A stretch of 64,000 nucleotides of DNA from Phycomyces blakesleeanus NRRL 1555(-) (Eukaryota; Mucoromycota; Mucoromycetes; Mucorales; Phycomycetaceae). The first letter of the stretch is position 1; each line of letters begins with the position of its first letter. Where the stretch lies: positions 3,061,545 to 3,125,544 of the forward strand of contig NW_017265135.1 in the NCBI RefSeq assembly GCF_001638985.1, in the 5' to 3' direction. This document shows positions 1 through 10,683 of this stretch, in pieces. The notes below the pieces were generated by a model, which worked only from the letters and a program-made list of their open reading frames with translations, was not told the origin of the DNA and did no database searches. Both the position numbers and the translations under genes were made by a program.

Positions 1-602
1 AGGGGGGGGGGGGAATTATTATTAAATTTTTTAATCCTTTTTTTTTGTAAAACCCACCCCCCAATAATAAAAAATGTTTCCCTTTACCCCGGATTCGGGT
101 TCCTTGGGAAAGAAGACCCTCCCTCTTTTTTCAAAGGGGATGAGGTGTGCCCATGGTAATGGGGATGGGGAAAATTTTTTAGGCCCAAAAAAAAAAGGAG
201 GGGAAATTAAAAATTTAGGAAATTTTGGGCAAGTTTTTTTCCGGGGACCGGGGGAAAATTTTGGGCCTTTTGGATTCGGTTCAACCCCCTTTTGCTTTCC
301 CTTTTGGAAAGGCCTGGGGGCGCTTATTTGGGCTTGCTTTTTGCCCATGGAGGATATCCGGATTTCCGGATATATCCTTTGGGGCTCCCCCCCCCATTAA
401 GGTTTATATTCCCACGCCCCCCCTCATATATTTCCAGGTAAATTTCCATTTACATTTACATTCATTTCCTTTCTTTTACATATATATATAAAAACTTTTT
501 AACCTGGGATTAATGGTTAAGGAAGGAAATAATCCCCCCTTTTTAAAAATTAAAATAAAAAGGGGTTTGTTTGCCTTTAAAAGGGGGGGGGGGGGGGGGG
601 GG
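1..602. other. Low-quality contig end, corrupted mirror of 30,652-31,253
   Basis: Read in reverse complement this segment aligns almost base for base with 30,652-31,253 (start of SNT2 and its 5' flank), but a large fraction of positions are wrong. In the ~30 bases I compared next to the run, every wrong base equals an adjacent base of the clean copy, giving inflated runs of G, T, C and A. The corruption starts exactly where the 20-base G run (583-602) ends; from 603 inward the match to the other arm is clean. This is what out-of-phase reads after polymerase slippage would give. The open frames here should not be annotated as genes. Confidence 0.85.
583..602. repeat. 20-nt poly-G run
   Basis: An uninterrupted run of 20 G. 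It marks the border between clean mirror sequence (right) and error-rich mirror sequence (left). Its counterpart is the 20-nt C run at 30,652-30,671. Confidence 0.95.
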
Positions 603-840
603 CTTGATGATAATGGTGATATAATTGTAGTAATTTGCAAATATGCACTCGATATAAATTTTACTATACTTTAATAATAAGGCTTGGAAGGATCGAAGAA
701 TATTATTGTGTTTGCGTTTTTCTTGCATTTCTTATTAATGTATCCAAAGAAGTATATATTCAAGTCTCACATCCAATGTACACAAAGCCAAATCAAGATG
801 TCTAATAATAATAATAATAAGAAAAACAAGGGGATATATA

Positions 841-876
<36 letters not shown>

Positions 877-2112
877 TGTATGTATGTATGTATTTCCTTT
901 TATTCAAAATATATGTAAAGATATATATATATATATAAATGACTTGGTTACTATGAGATATTTTGGTTATTTGATTGACTTGAGGTAAGAAAAAAAAAGA
1001 CCCTGTTTGCTATAACCTTTGGCTTTAGTAGATACAAAAATTGCTTTCTTTCGTAAAGACATCAAAGACCATTACATGATCAACCTTTGACATCTTCCTT
1101 CATCTTCTTTTTATAATTTATTAGTCTACATTTGCCTGCGTTCTTTTCTTCCCTTTATATTTCGAATACCCTGCTAAACATTTTGTCGGTTTGTATTTTA
1201 TATAGTCTATGAAAATGACCTAAAATTTTTAAGTCTTTATAATGAAATTAGATGTGTATATTTGCTTATAAGCTCTTTTTATTTATTATTTATTGCTCTT
1301 AATATAAGTATGAAAGCTATCTATAATTGGCTTGCTTTTTTTTTGTAGAGTATAAACCTCATATATATAGTTTTCAAAAAGAAAGGCTCGAATTTAATAT
1401 TCAAATATCTCATTAACATATCTACAATCTGTAGCTCTCGTTCTCCCTCTTTTGTATCTTTTTTACTGACCAATAATTGAAAGAATGTCGGATTTGAAAG
1501 ACCAGATAACCAAAAAAAAAAGAATCTTGTACCCTTCGCTATCCAAAAGTATTATATATATACGTCTGTATATATAGGCACGCACACATATATTGATATA
1601 TTACTGAGGAGGTGTATACCACATGTAAAGCCAAATGCAATAAAATAACCTTTTTTTTTGTATTTTTATTCACAGAGAATATATAAATATATATATGGTT
1701 ATTCACTTGGTACTTCTTTTAGATCTTCATATTGATTATGTAGTCTATGTAAGTCTTTAATAACATTATCATGGAATCAAATGAAAGTACCAAAATGATC
1801 ATGTAGACTTAATTCAATATCAATTACACCTCTTCGCTCTCTCTCTCTTTCTCTCTATCTTTATCTCAAAAGTCTCAAATACTTTTATACAGTAATAATT
1901 ACTATATTATTAATATTATTTGTAAACATGCTTAATTGTCTGTCAAGTAATTACATAGAAATCAAAAAAAAAAATAAGGCTTGTAAATCAACCTTGCAAA
2001 TTACTTGTTTTTTATTGTAGTGTAAAAATTCATGTAGATTGTGTATAAATGAAAATATCTTGATCAATTTTTACTCTTTTCTTTTGGTTCGCCGCCTAAA
2101 TTATTCTATCAA
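603..2112. other. Non-coding flank shared by both repeat arms
   Basis: Mirror copy of 29,142-30,651. Contains a (TATG)n tract at about 846-890, ATA-type microsatellites and a CT-rich run near 1,832-1,856. I see no convincing gene; the short ORFs are low-complexity. On the other arm the same sequence is the upstream flank of SNT2. Confidence 0.7.
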
Positions 2113-5100
2113 CACCACAGCAGATTTTTTTGTGTAATCTTGTTCCTTAAAAGGATTCTTGTATACGGGGCGAATTTTGCCCATAACAGGAAATTCATTT
2201 TTTTGGGGGACTGAAAAGTGGGGGGATGGGGGGACTACTCTCGGCCAATAGATTTCGATTAAAAAATGTACTGCACAATTTCAAAAATGGTTCAAATTTT
2301 TAATTTGTTTCAAATAATTTTGGGTTGTAAAAAATTTATTTTTTATTTCGAAAAAAATTAGGCTAAAAAAAAGCTAGACTGGACCATAAAATCCACAGGC
2401 AGTAGCACACCAGTATATTCGTACCACTAGAAACACTAGTAGTATAACTGTTTGTACTTATGCCTGTAAATTACGTGATCGGTTTGCTGCAAACTACTAT
2501 GTCTAGCTAATCCAAGAGACCCGGTGCCAGAAATTCCAATAAACCCAAAGAGCATAAAGATTTGAATTTCGAGAAAAGCTAAAGCAGAAGAACTAATAAT
2601 TAGTAATTAAACTTAGTTATATATATTTAACAGAATTTTACCTTTGACTCTATTAAGGCATTTGCAATAAAAGGCAGCCAAATCTCTGCAAGTGAGGAGT
2701 AAATAGTTAGTCTTCTGTTGCTTTGTAAGAGGAACATGTAGTTATTACCTCTTTATTGATTTACCGAGATGATGAAAAACTAATTTATAAACTAGAATTG
2801 TATGATTAATAAACACAATGACATAAAAAACTTTGATAGCATAAATACCTTTGAGCTTACGGTCTTTAAGCAAAATTCTGCTTCTATAAATACTATAAGT
2901 ATACTGGAATATCTTACAAATGGAAGCTCATGCAAATAATAAATATTTTGTGGAAAAGTAAAATGAAAAAGAAGACAAAAACACGCGATATTTTCTTAAA
3001 AGAAAAGAAGTAAAAAAAATTCTAATTGGTCCGCTGACATTAAATATCGATCTTTCCACATTTTATAAATTCAATTATTTTCGCAAAGTCATTTTCCCCC
3101 CTTTGTTTTTACAATCAATTTACTATTATGCAAAAGAATACAAGACAAGAAACATATAAAATCGTTAAGACTCGCCCCCCTAAAAGGCAAGGCGAACTTA
3201 ACTTTAGCATCAATTCAGGTGTTTTTACCTGCTCTGAATGCGAAAAAGAGTTCGAAAAGCCTTGGTTACTGAAAAGGCATTCGAAGGTTCACCATATAAG
3301 TAATCAAATGGCAACCAATACTGTACTCGACGAACCCGAGCAGGCCGAATTGATAGTCGAGAACACTATTCCGGATGCTAATGCATTTGATTACTCGAGT
3401 GACGAAGATGACTCCTCCAGTATCGGGGATGAAGAAGACAACATTGTAGACGAGGAAAACGATATTGTCGATAATTTCTTTGATATTGAAATGAACAGTA
3501 ATCCAGTTTTCAACGCGTTCTCTGACATGTTTTCTTCTGCTGCTGCTGCTGATGAGGTATCAATGACCGATGATGACTCTGAGATCCCGGAAGAAGTCTT
3601 TGAGACAATTGGCGCTGTAAATGACCCTACAAGCTGTTATCCTTTTCGCGATCTTCAAACCATGATCCTTTTCGCTTTTATCGATGGGGATAATGACATG
3701 ATCTCCCAGCGAATGTTGAAGAAGATACTGCTTGCGATGAACTTGATCATTAAGATCCAGCAAGAAACTCCCATAGGAAGAACATTTAAGTTACCTCGTT
3801 TGGATGCTCTTTTAAATTATCAGGCAAGAAAGAAGTCCAAGATGCCTGTCTTTCCTTCACAAAGAATATCAGTACCTGGATCAAACGGGAACGCATTCGC
3901 CCACATTAACCTTCCGTCCGACCACTTGAGATTTCTTATGGCAAACCCAAAGAAATCCAAGTTGATCTCGTCCATGCCCGATCGTACCCCAAACCAATCG
4001 ATCTGTTTGGAACAAGGTGAAAAGTGGAGAACCCACCATCTCTTTCAGCAGCCTATGCACACTGTAAATGGTATAGATGTCTGGTTTGGAAACATCGTTT
4101 ACTTGAAGACAAACGATTGCAGCATCCGCTTTTTGGTTGAATCGTTCCACACGGCAAATAAAAACATTTTTGCGAGAGGGTATCTGGTCAGAGCGATTTC
4201 GATTGTATGCTATGGCGTTGAGGTTGCTGTTACCGATCTTAGAGTAGAGCAGATCTCTCACGTTGACACCACTCCTGTTGAAAGAGATCACTACTACAGT
4301 ATCTCAAGTAGCCTTACCAGATTGAGTCCTGCTCATGACTTTCTTCTTTTTGGAGTTCATCCAATGAAGAAGCCTATGCCTCTTTCTGTTTTGCCCGGTA
4401 ATGTAGATCGCGATGCAGTGTTTTACAAAGTTAGGATTGTTTCAATCATCCTTTTTACAGACGACACTTCCGGCAATCGTTCAAAGCAGTACAATCCGTT
4501 TGAAAGCTGGTTAATGAGATGCGCTGCCTTGCCTTTTAAGGATCGAAATTCGATAGCAAACATCCAGTTTCTTTCTACAATCCCTAAGAAAGATGGTGCA
4601 AATGGTATGTCTCTTCTGCCAGCAATCGTTGATGACTTTAAGAAACTCGAGAAAGGTGTAAAAATGTTCTCCGCTGAAGACAATGAGTATGTTCTGGTTG
4701 TTGCTCCCATCCTTTGGATTGAGGCTGACACGCCATGTCATTCGGAACTTTGCGGATTGCTTGGGCCGGCCACCACATTTCCTTGCAGAAGATGCTACAT
4801 CGAACTTAGACGTGCAAAAGACTTTGTGAAGGACTTGTCCTACTTCTGTGAGTGCCATGAGAGACGAACTCGAGAGCACTATGTTCTTGCAAACTCGTCA
4901 CCTGGCAGAGACACTGAGATCCCAAATGCTCCGAAAATTGGAATGAACACGCCTGCAAACGAGATAAGCTTTAGAGATCGTTCGACTGGCCGCTTATTAG
5001 AATTGCAGTCGTTTGATCCAGAAAAGGATACACCAGTGGAAATCCTCCACACGATACTTCTTGGTGTTGCAAAGTATATGGTAATTGACTTGGTTAAGGT

Positions 5101-6486
5101 CGTGCTTAAGAATGACACAGCCACAATAGCAAGACTTTCAGAATTCTTGACAGATTACACGCGATCAACTGGTCTATCAAGAAAGTTCACCCGAAACTTG
5201 AGACATAGTGGTTCATTCCTCGGTAGAGATTTCAAGGTTCTGCTTCAAATACTTCCTGTAATTCTGATTACAGAATTCTCTGGAAATCATGAGCTAGACC
5301 TTGTAATACCATGCTTTGTTGAACTTGGCCGATTGTGTTCTCTGGTATTCGTTCGTCAGGTGACATCAGACTTTGATAACTATATTATCAGAGTAGATAA
5401 TGCAGTGAAGCGCTTGATCAGAGCATTATTTGACTACGATAAAGGAACCAAGAACGAGCTCCACAAGGCATATTGCACCAAGCCGAAAGTTCATTACTTG
5501 ACACATCTCAAGGAAGATATAATTCGTTTTGGCCCAGCCCTCAATTATGAAACAGAAAAGGGCGAACAGTTCAATAAGCACATTCGCGAACATCTGTTTC
5601 ATACGAATCGCCAAAACACTTCCAGGGATGTTTGCCTAAAGTTTGCAAAGCAGGTAGCATTGCAACATGTAATTGACGGCGGGTCGTGGATTAATAGCTC
5701 TGGCAACCGAGAGAAGTCTGGAACTGGAATAGAGAGGTTCATTAAGGACAACAATGAATCTTTGTTCTATTACACCTTCTTTGGCGGCTCGAGAGAGCTA
5801 AAGGACAACAACGACACTGGAGATATTGAAGATGACGCCGTCCAAAACAACAGTTTTGGCGCGTTTGTTTTTAAAGATGATCCAATCTCTCGCCCTCGTA
5901 TAGGACTTGTCTCAGGCTCTGTTGTTAAGTTTCTTAGCATTGTTCCTCGTACGGATAATGACAGAAACAATAACTATGCCAAGGCTGTAATGACAGGTGA
6001 GCATTCTGATGTTGCTAACATGAATCTCGTTTGTAAGTTAGATTTGCACATTTTCCGCAACCCATTTTACATTGTAAATTTGAGCAAGTTCGGTTCCTAC
6101 TGGTTCATTTTCAATAATATTCTTTTTGATGAATAAAATGATGCTACTTCTTTATTATTATTATAATTATTATTTGAACCTTCTGTTTTCTTCTTCTCAA
6201 CATCAATTTTTTTGCGTAATTTCTGTGAAGTCATTTTTTGGTTACTCAAACCAACCCCCAACTTTCCTTAATAAATCCTTTGTCTCACTTGAACACTTTC
6301 TGACTTCCCTAACAGTTTTTTTTCTTACTTTAAAAGCCCACAAGTAGTACTGAACTTAATTTTATCCTTTATTCGGATGAAAAAAATTGAGTACGAAAAC
6401 AAATTACAATATTTTGGCCTCTAAGCCAATCATATTGCTTAGGTGCCAATTTTCACCCAAAATGATAACAAAAATCTCTGGTGGTG
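2113..6486 (+). mobile_element. DNA transposon, copy 1 (4.37 kb, imperfect TIRs)
   Basis: The left end begins CACCACAGCAGATTTTTTTG (2,113). The right end, read inward on the minus strand, begins CACCACCAGAGATTTTTGTT (from 6,486). These are imperfect terminal inverted repeats of roughly 24 bp. The right terminus coincides exactly with the point where the two arms stop being identical, which supports it as a true element end. The single large gene at 3,128-6,136 is the transposase. A subterminal hairpin with arms CTAAGC/GCTTAG sits near 6,420-6,441. I see no matching target-site duplication. The left end is less certain because the flank beyond it is also shared by both copies. Confidence 0.72.
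3128..6136 (+). CDS. Transposase-like protein with N-terminal C2H2 finger, copy 1
   Basis: Intact intronless 1,002-residue ORF. A C2H2 zinc finger lies at residues 35-55 (C35, C38, H51, H55), followed by a strongly acidic stretch at about 90-125. Motifs resemble fungal Plavaka/KDZ/Tnp2-related transposases: TDDTSGNRSK at 444-453 (candidate first catalytic Asp), D534 followed by a C-x2-C pair at C553/C556, TPVEILHTILLGVAKY at 635-650, and a later segment with HYLTHLK and a conserved YETEKGEQFNKH. Its likely job is to bind the element's ends through the finger and catalyse cut-and-paste transposition in the nucleus. The family placement rests on motif memory, not a search. With no stop or frameshift, it could still be active. 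Confidence 0.8.
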   Translation: MQKNTRQETYKIVKTRPPKRQGELNFSINSGVFTCSECEKEFEKPWLLKRHSKVHHISNQMATNTVLDEPEQAELIVENTIPDANAFDYSSDEDDSSSIGDEEDNIVDEENDIVDNFFDIEMNSNPVFNAFSDMFSSAAAADEVSMTDDDSEIPEEVFETIGAVNDPTSCYPFRDLQTMILFAFIDGDNDMISQRMLKKILLAMNLIIKIQQETPIGRTFKLPRLDALLNYQARKKSKMPVFPSQRISVPGSNGNAFAHINLPSDHLRFLMANPKKSKLISSMPDRTPNQSICLEQGEKWRTHHLFQQPMHTVNGIDVWFGNIVYLKTNDCSIRFLVESFHTANKNIFARGYLVRAISIVCYGVEVAVTDLRVEQISHVDTTPVERDHYYSISSSLTRLSPAHDFLLFGVHPMKKPMPLSVLPGNVDRDAVFYKVRIVSIILFTDDTSGNRSKQYNPFESWLMRCAALPFKDRNSIANIQFLSTIPKKDGANGMSLLPAIVDDFKKLEKGVKMFSAEDNEYVLVVAPILWIEADTPCHSELCGLLGPATTFPCRRCYIELRRAKDFVKDLSYFCECHERRTREHYVLANSSPGRDTEIPNAPKIGMNTPANEISFRDRSTGRLLELQSFDPEKDTPVEILHTILLGVAKYMVIDLVKVVLKNDTATIARLSEFLTDYTRSTGLSRKFTRNLRHSGSFLGRDFKVLLQILPVILITEFSGNHELDLVIPCFVELGRLCSLVFVRQVTSDFDNYIIRVDNAVKRLIRALFDYDKGTKNELHKAYCTKPKVHYLTHLKEDIIRFGPALNYETEKGEQFNKHIREHLFHTNRQNTSRDVCLKFAKQVALQHVIDGGSWINSSGNREKSGTGIERFIKDNNESLFYYTFFGGSRELKDNNDTGDIEDDAVQNNSFGAFVFKDDPISRPRIGLVSGSVVKFLSIVPRTDNDRNNNYAKAVMTGEHSDVANMNLVCKLDLHIFRNPFYIVNLSKFGSYWFIFNNILFDE

Positions 6487-7034
6487 AACAATTCAAGTCT
6501 GAGTATCCAATACATTTGCAATATTTCAAAACCAACAAGCTTATATATATGGACATATACATACATTATGTACATGTATGTGTATACTTGTGCATATGTA
6601 TGCATAATAGAGACATTTGCGTGTGTATACACAGGTAGGTAGGTTCAAGTAGTGCTGATAATGTCATTATTATTATTATCTCTTACTCCACTATATACAC
6701 CAAATATAATTCCAATTTTCTACTTTCTACCATTCTCAAAATATAGCTAGTATAATATTTCTTAGCAATACTTCTATTTCAATGAATAGATTTGAGCAAG
6801 AGGTAAATTATTATATATATATATATATATTTCAAAAAAATAAAAATAAAAAAATAAAGGTGAATAGTAAAGGCTAATTATATAGCTTGTAAGCCATCAA
6901 ACTATGTACAAGAAATAAATAAAGCTAAGAGTAATAATAATGATAGTAGTAAGTGTAATAAGAATAATAGGATTAATATGAATAGTAGAAAGAAATGATA
7001 GTAGACTATAGAAAGGAATAAGTAGTATTAAGTA
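6487..7034. other. Non-coding spacer between transposon and YTP1-like gene
   Basis: AT-rich sequence with TA and TAA/TAG microsatellites and a TG/TA-rich patch at 6,545-6,635. This is the unique right flank of transposon copy 1 and the probable 3' UTR/terminator region of the minus-strand gene ending at 7,035. No gene seen. Confidence 0.6.
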
Positions 7035-7706
7035 TTAAGCTTCATTCATGTAATAAGCTGCTCCATCGAGACCCACTCCACGAGACTTCTTTTGAGCCTT
7101 CTTCCGGTCCTCACGCTTCTTAGCCCATGCTTTGATAATCATCAAAAATGCAACATATCCAAGGGTCATTGAACTCAGCGCCACACAACCATTCATCATA
7201 AACATTGAGTCTACTTCATTACGGCGCAGCCAGGTCATGGTACCGGAATTGGAAGCCATAAATAGGATAGAACCTGCTATCAACAGGAAAGCACCAACCG
7301 CTTCACTTGGAGGCCGAGAAGGACTAGAATTGGTCGGGGGTGAAAGATACATGGTGACATATGTCACAAAGCGGAATACGGCTGCCATGGACAACAAAAG
7401 TCCCCACATGTAGTGCACCTGGGTTGAATATGCTGTGTCTTGATGGTGATTTCCCATCGAAATTCCAGTCATCAGTACAGTCAGAGCCGGGAAAGGGTTC
7501 ATGGAGAATGTCTGGGTCTGTTCATGCTTGGGTTCGTTGAGGGGTGTATCTTCAGTTCGACTCAATAATCTACGCAGAGTGCGACTCTCTACCAGAATAC
7601 CAACAAGACCACACCACCACCACCTAACAAATGTTTTTTAAATAAATTAATATAATTAGCTACCGTTTGCTTTTCTTTGCTCTCTCTTTTTTTTGTAAAA
7701 AATAAG

Positions 7707-7741
<35 letters not shown>

Positions 7742-9023
7742 ATTATGGCTTACATAAAGGCAAGACTAGCGTGTTCAAGATCCTTGTGGGTCCAGGCAGA
7801 ATCCTGTCCAAAGTGCTCCATCCATGTATTTGTGATACCGTATGTGAAAATTAAACCACACTCGATCATTTCAAAGCTGAATTTGCTACCATTGTCAACC
7901 CGATTCCACGCCCAGCCACGGTTTGCAAATGCACCAAGATAACGACCAAATGTAACGATGCCGTAAAAAAAGAAGATGCCACCCTTGATCAAGTGGGCAA
8001 TGCAGCCAAGAACAGCCCAAGAGCGACATACACCATGGTATACCACCAAACCCGACAGTGTTTGAACGAAGATAAGTACGGGAAACACACGACCGAGAAT
8101 CTGGTGGAAGTGGCGGAAACATGTGGTCGTCAAGGGATTGTGGGCCAGGGTCTTGAATACACGTTTGACACTATATGGAATTCGATTGGTAAAATCAAAG
8201 CGATGGTACCATCGAGACTTTGGCTGAATGTTGAGGTCTATGCTGTTCAAAGGATCGTCCTCTAGGCAATCGAATGCTTGATCGTCTTCGTCTTCTTCGT
8301 CTTCATTGTCTTCATGTTTTGTGAATGTATAGCCTTGGTCTTCACCATTGTGGTGCAGAGTATCCGCAGATGAGGATACACTGTGGCGGTCGGGGTGAGA
8401 GGATGAAGACGAGGACGAGGATCTGACCAACCGCACATTTTCGAGTTGGTCGTACGAGGACGTTGTGTTCATGCGACCGACTGCGTTTGCGACCTTTCGT
8501 AGCACACCTACGCTCATCTGAACAATCAGGAGTAAGAATAGAGACCAGCCCATGGAATGGTGTGAGTTTCCGGCATAAAGATGGGGTGTGGTATGGCCAT
8601 AAAGCTTAGCAAAGAAGAAACCAAACATGGCTGTGATAAAGCACAGAATTTGTGTGGGCAAATGAAGTGAAGATCTAGCAATACCAAACATGACACCTGC
8701 TCATTGTTCGTTAGAAGAAGAAGAAGCAATGCATTATATTCAATAATAAAAACTAGTAATAGTGATAAAGGTAACAATAAGAAGGAGTAAAATGAGGGTT
8801 TACCTATAGGTAACAACACCCAAAAGGCCAAGACCATGAAAATCACATGAAGGTAAAAGTATCCTTTATATTCAGGAAACAGAGAATAAGACATTGGTTC
8901 AGTTCCTGTGGAATTGAAGGCAGGCATTGGAGGGTCTTCCATTGAATGGGCATGCTGAGCAGCTACTATTTGGGCCAATATTAGGCTTACAAGAACTGTG
9001 TAAATATATGACAGTCGAGCCAT
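7035..9023 (-). CDS. YTP1-like multi-pass membrane protein (DUF2427 + Ytp1 domains)
   Basis: Three exons on the minus strand (9,023-8,804; 8,696-7,754; 7,623-7,035) join in frame to 583 residues. The start ATG at 9,023 opens a typical signal peptide (LSYIYTVLVSLILAQIVAA). Several membrane segments follow (HVIFMVLAFWVLLPI, ILCFITAMFGFFFAKLYG, SLFLLLIVQMSVGVLRK), then an acidic, Ser-rich loop of about 100 residues. The Ytp1-type second half contains HFHQILGRVFPVLIFVQTLS and WTHKDLEHASLAFM, and six or so further helices. The tail is Lys-rich (KKREDRKKAQKK). Fungal proteins of this architecture are cytochrome b561-like membrane proteins of unknown function; the His residues in the helices would fit haem binding, but that is inference. 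A domain search would settle the family. Confidence 0.82.
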
Positions 9024-10683
9024 CTTCAAAGAAGAAGGAGAAGAAAAAGGAAAAAAGGAAAAAAAAAAAGAATAAGAAGCAAAGGATGCCCTTTGTAAGA
9101 AGAAGTGTGTGGTTATTCTTTTACTTCTATCCTTTCCTCTTTATATATTTGGTTTTTTTTTTTTTTACTTTTTTTTTGTGCAGCAAGACTTTTCTTTTTA
9201 TATATATACATATCAATATTATATATTTTTTAATAGCGGTTGCTACATATATCCGACATGACGGGGCATCATGTCATTTTTTGAATACTCTATCAATTGA
9301 CTGAAACATCAATGATTTTGCCTGCTTAGAATTGTATAAATGATACAAAAAATACCTCTTTATGAAATTGACCAGTAATTCGGCTTAAATTCTCGTATGC
9401 TTCATTTGTCTAGACAAGATACAAATGCACATCATCTACCAAGAAAGATAATGATAATAAAATGAAGCAAAGCGATTATATATATTATATAAAAATATAT
9501 ATAGTATAATCCGGATAAATTGGGATAACTTTTTCCAGCAACCTCCGTCTTCAATTCTGTTGTGGACAATTCATTGTTCCGTTTTGTCGAAGGGCGATCC
9601 CTTTCTCTCTATATCTTCTTTTTTCTTCTTTTTTATTTATTTATATAGCTATTATTATTATTTTATCACTTTATTTTTTTTTATTACTTGCGCACACACT
9701 TCTTTATTTTTCGGTTTACTTTCTTGACGCGGTTAATTTTTATGCATTTGATTGACTGTGATGACGCAAGATCAGTTATTCAAAATGTGAATGTATTTTG
9801 TGTTTTTGATAATTGGGATAGAATAAGGATTACTTGCATAATTCATCATACATATCAAAAAGGTATAATATAAATATATATATATAAAATGTTTCAACCC
9901 AAATCCAAAACACACACACACAAAAAATTTCTTACTTACTCACTACACTAACTCACTCACTCACTCAATTAAATTGTTACAATTTCTTGGTATTCTGGTT
10001 GTTGTTTTTTTTGTACCACATTGTACAACTCTATATCCACATCCACACCAACACCAAAACCAACACCCACACCCACACCCACCCACACACAAAACTTTGA
10101 ATTACAAAAAAAAACATATACTATATATGTGTGTATAAAAATTGAAATGGAAATATTAAGCATTTTTAGGATGTTTTTTAAAAAAAAGATGAATAGTCAA
10201 TAGTCAAGTGTATCTAATATGACTTTGATAGATACGTTCTTTTGTTCTTATGTTCTTGTTTTGTTTCTTTTTGTTTGGTTTGTAGTCTAGACAACCATAT
10301 ACAAATAATGATATCAATTCTCTTCAGGGGTTGTGTTCGGACCATCGATTTCCCGTCAAAAATACAAAAAAAAAGTGACGGATAAATAAACGGTTTCAAG
10401 CAGTCAAAGGCCATCAAAGAAGACCGTCAGATAATCGGACATATCATGTCACCCCTTCTATTGTGTTCCATGATTCCGAGAGAGAGAAGGAGAGAGAAAA
10501 AAAACTTGTAACTCTTTATAATCGGATAAACTGTGTAAATACAGATGGTTTAATCGCTTTTTTTTGGGTTATCGGCAATACGTTTTGTAAAGATGTGTGT
10601 GTGCGTTCGGAAAGACGACCGTTTGTACGTACGTATGTGTGTGTGTGTGTAAAGAGGTCTAGAATATATACTACTCGGTTGCT
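9024..10683. other. Intergenic: YTP1-like promoter and PEX10 3' side
   Basis: Holds the upstream region of the minus-strand YTP1-like gene and the downstream region of PEX10. Contains A/T runs, an ACTC-rich tract at 9,938-9,965, a (CACCCA)n-like tract at 10,036-10,085 and a (TG)n tract at 10,630-10,650. I found no further gene. Confidence 0.55.

Larger units (their letters stand above)
1..6486 (+). repeat. Left arm of large inverted repeat
   Basis: Inverted copy of 24,768-31,253. Four independent anchors (603/30,651; 3,128/28,126; 6,136/25,118; 6,486/24,768) each sum to 31,254, so there is no net indel over 5.9 kb. The 1,002-codon ORF translates identically in both arms. Identity stops abruptly after the GGTGGTG at 6,486. 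On the outer side it never stops before the window edge. The arm consists of a transposon (2,113-6,486) plus 2.1 kb of outer flank. Confidence 0.93.

Noticed and set aside
1..60. Left end as a telomere or subtelomere
   Set aside because: No telomeric repeat; the G-rich run at the start is the corrupted form of a GA-repeat in SNT2 intron 1.
31..491. Overlapping ORFs of 88-108 codons on both strands at the left end
   Set aside because: They lie in the corrupted mirror of SNT2 exon 1 and its flank; the clean copy at 30,850-31,250 has a different reading and the ORFs come from base-call errors.
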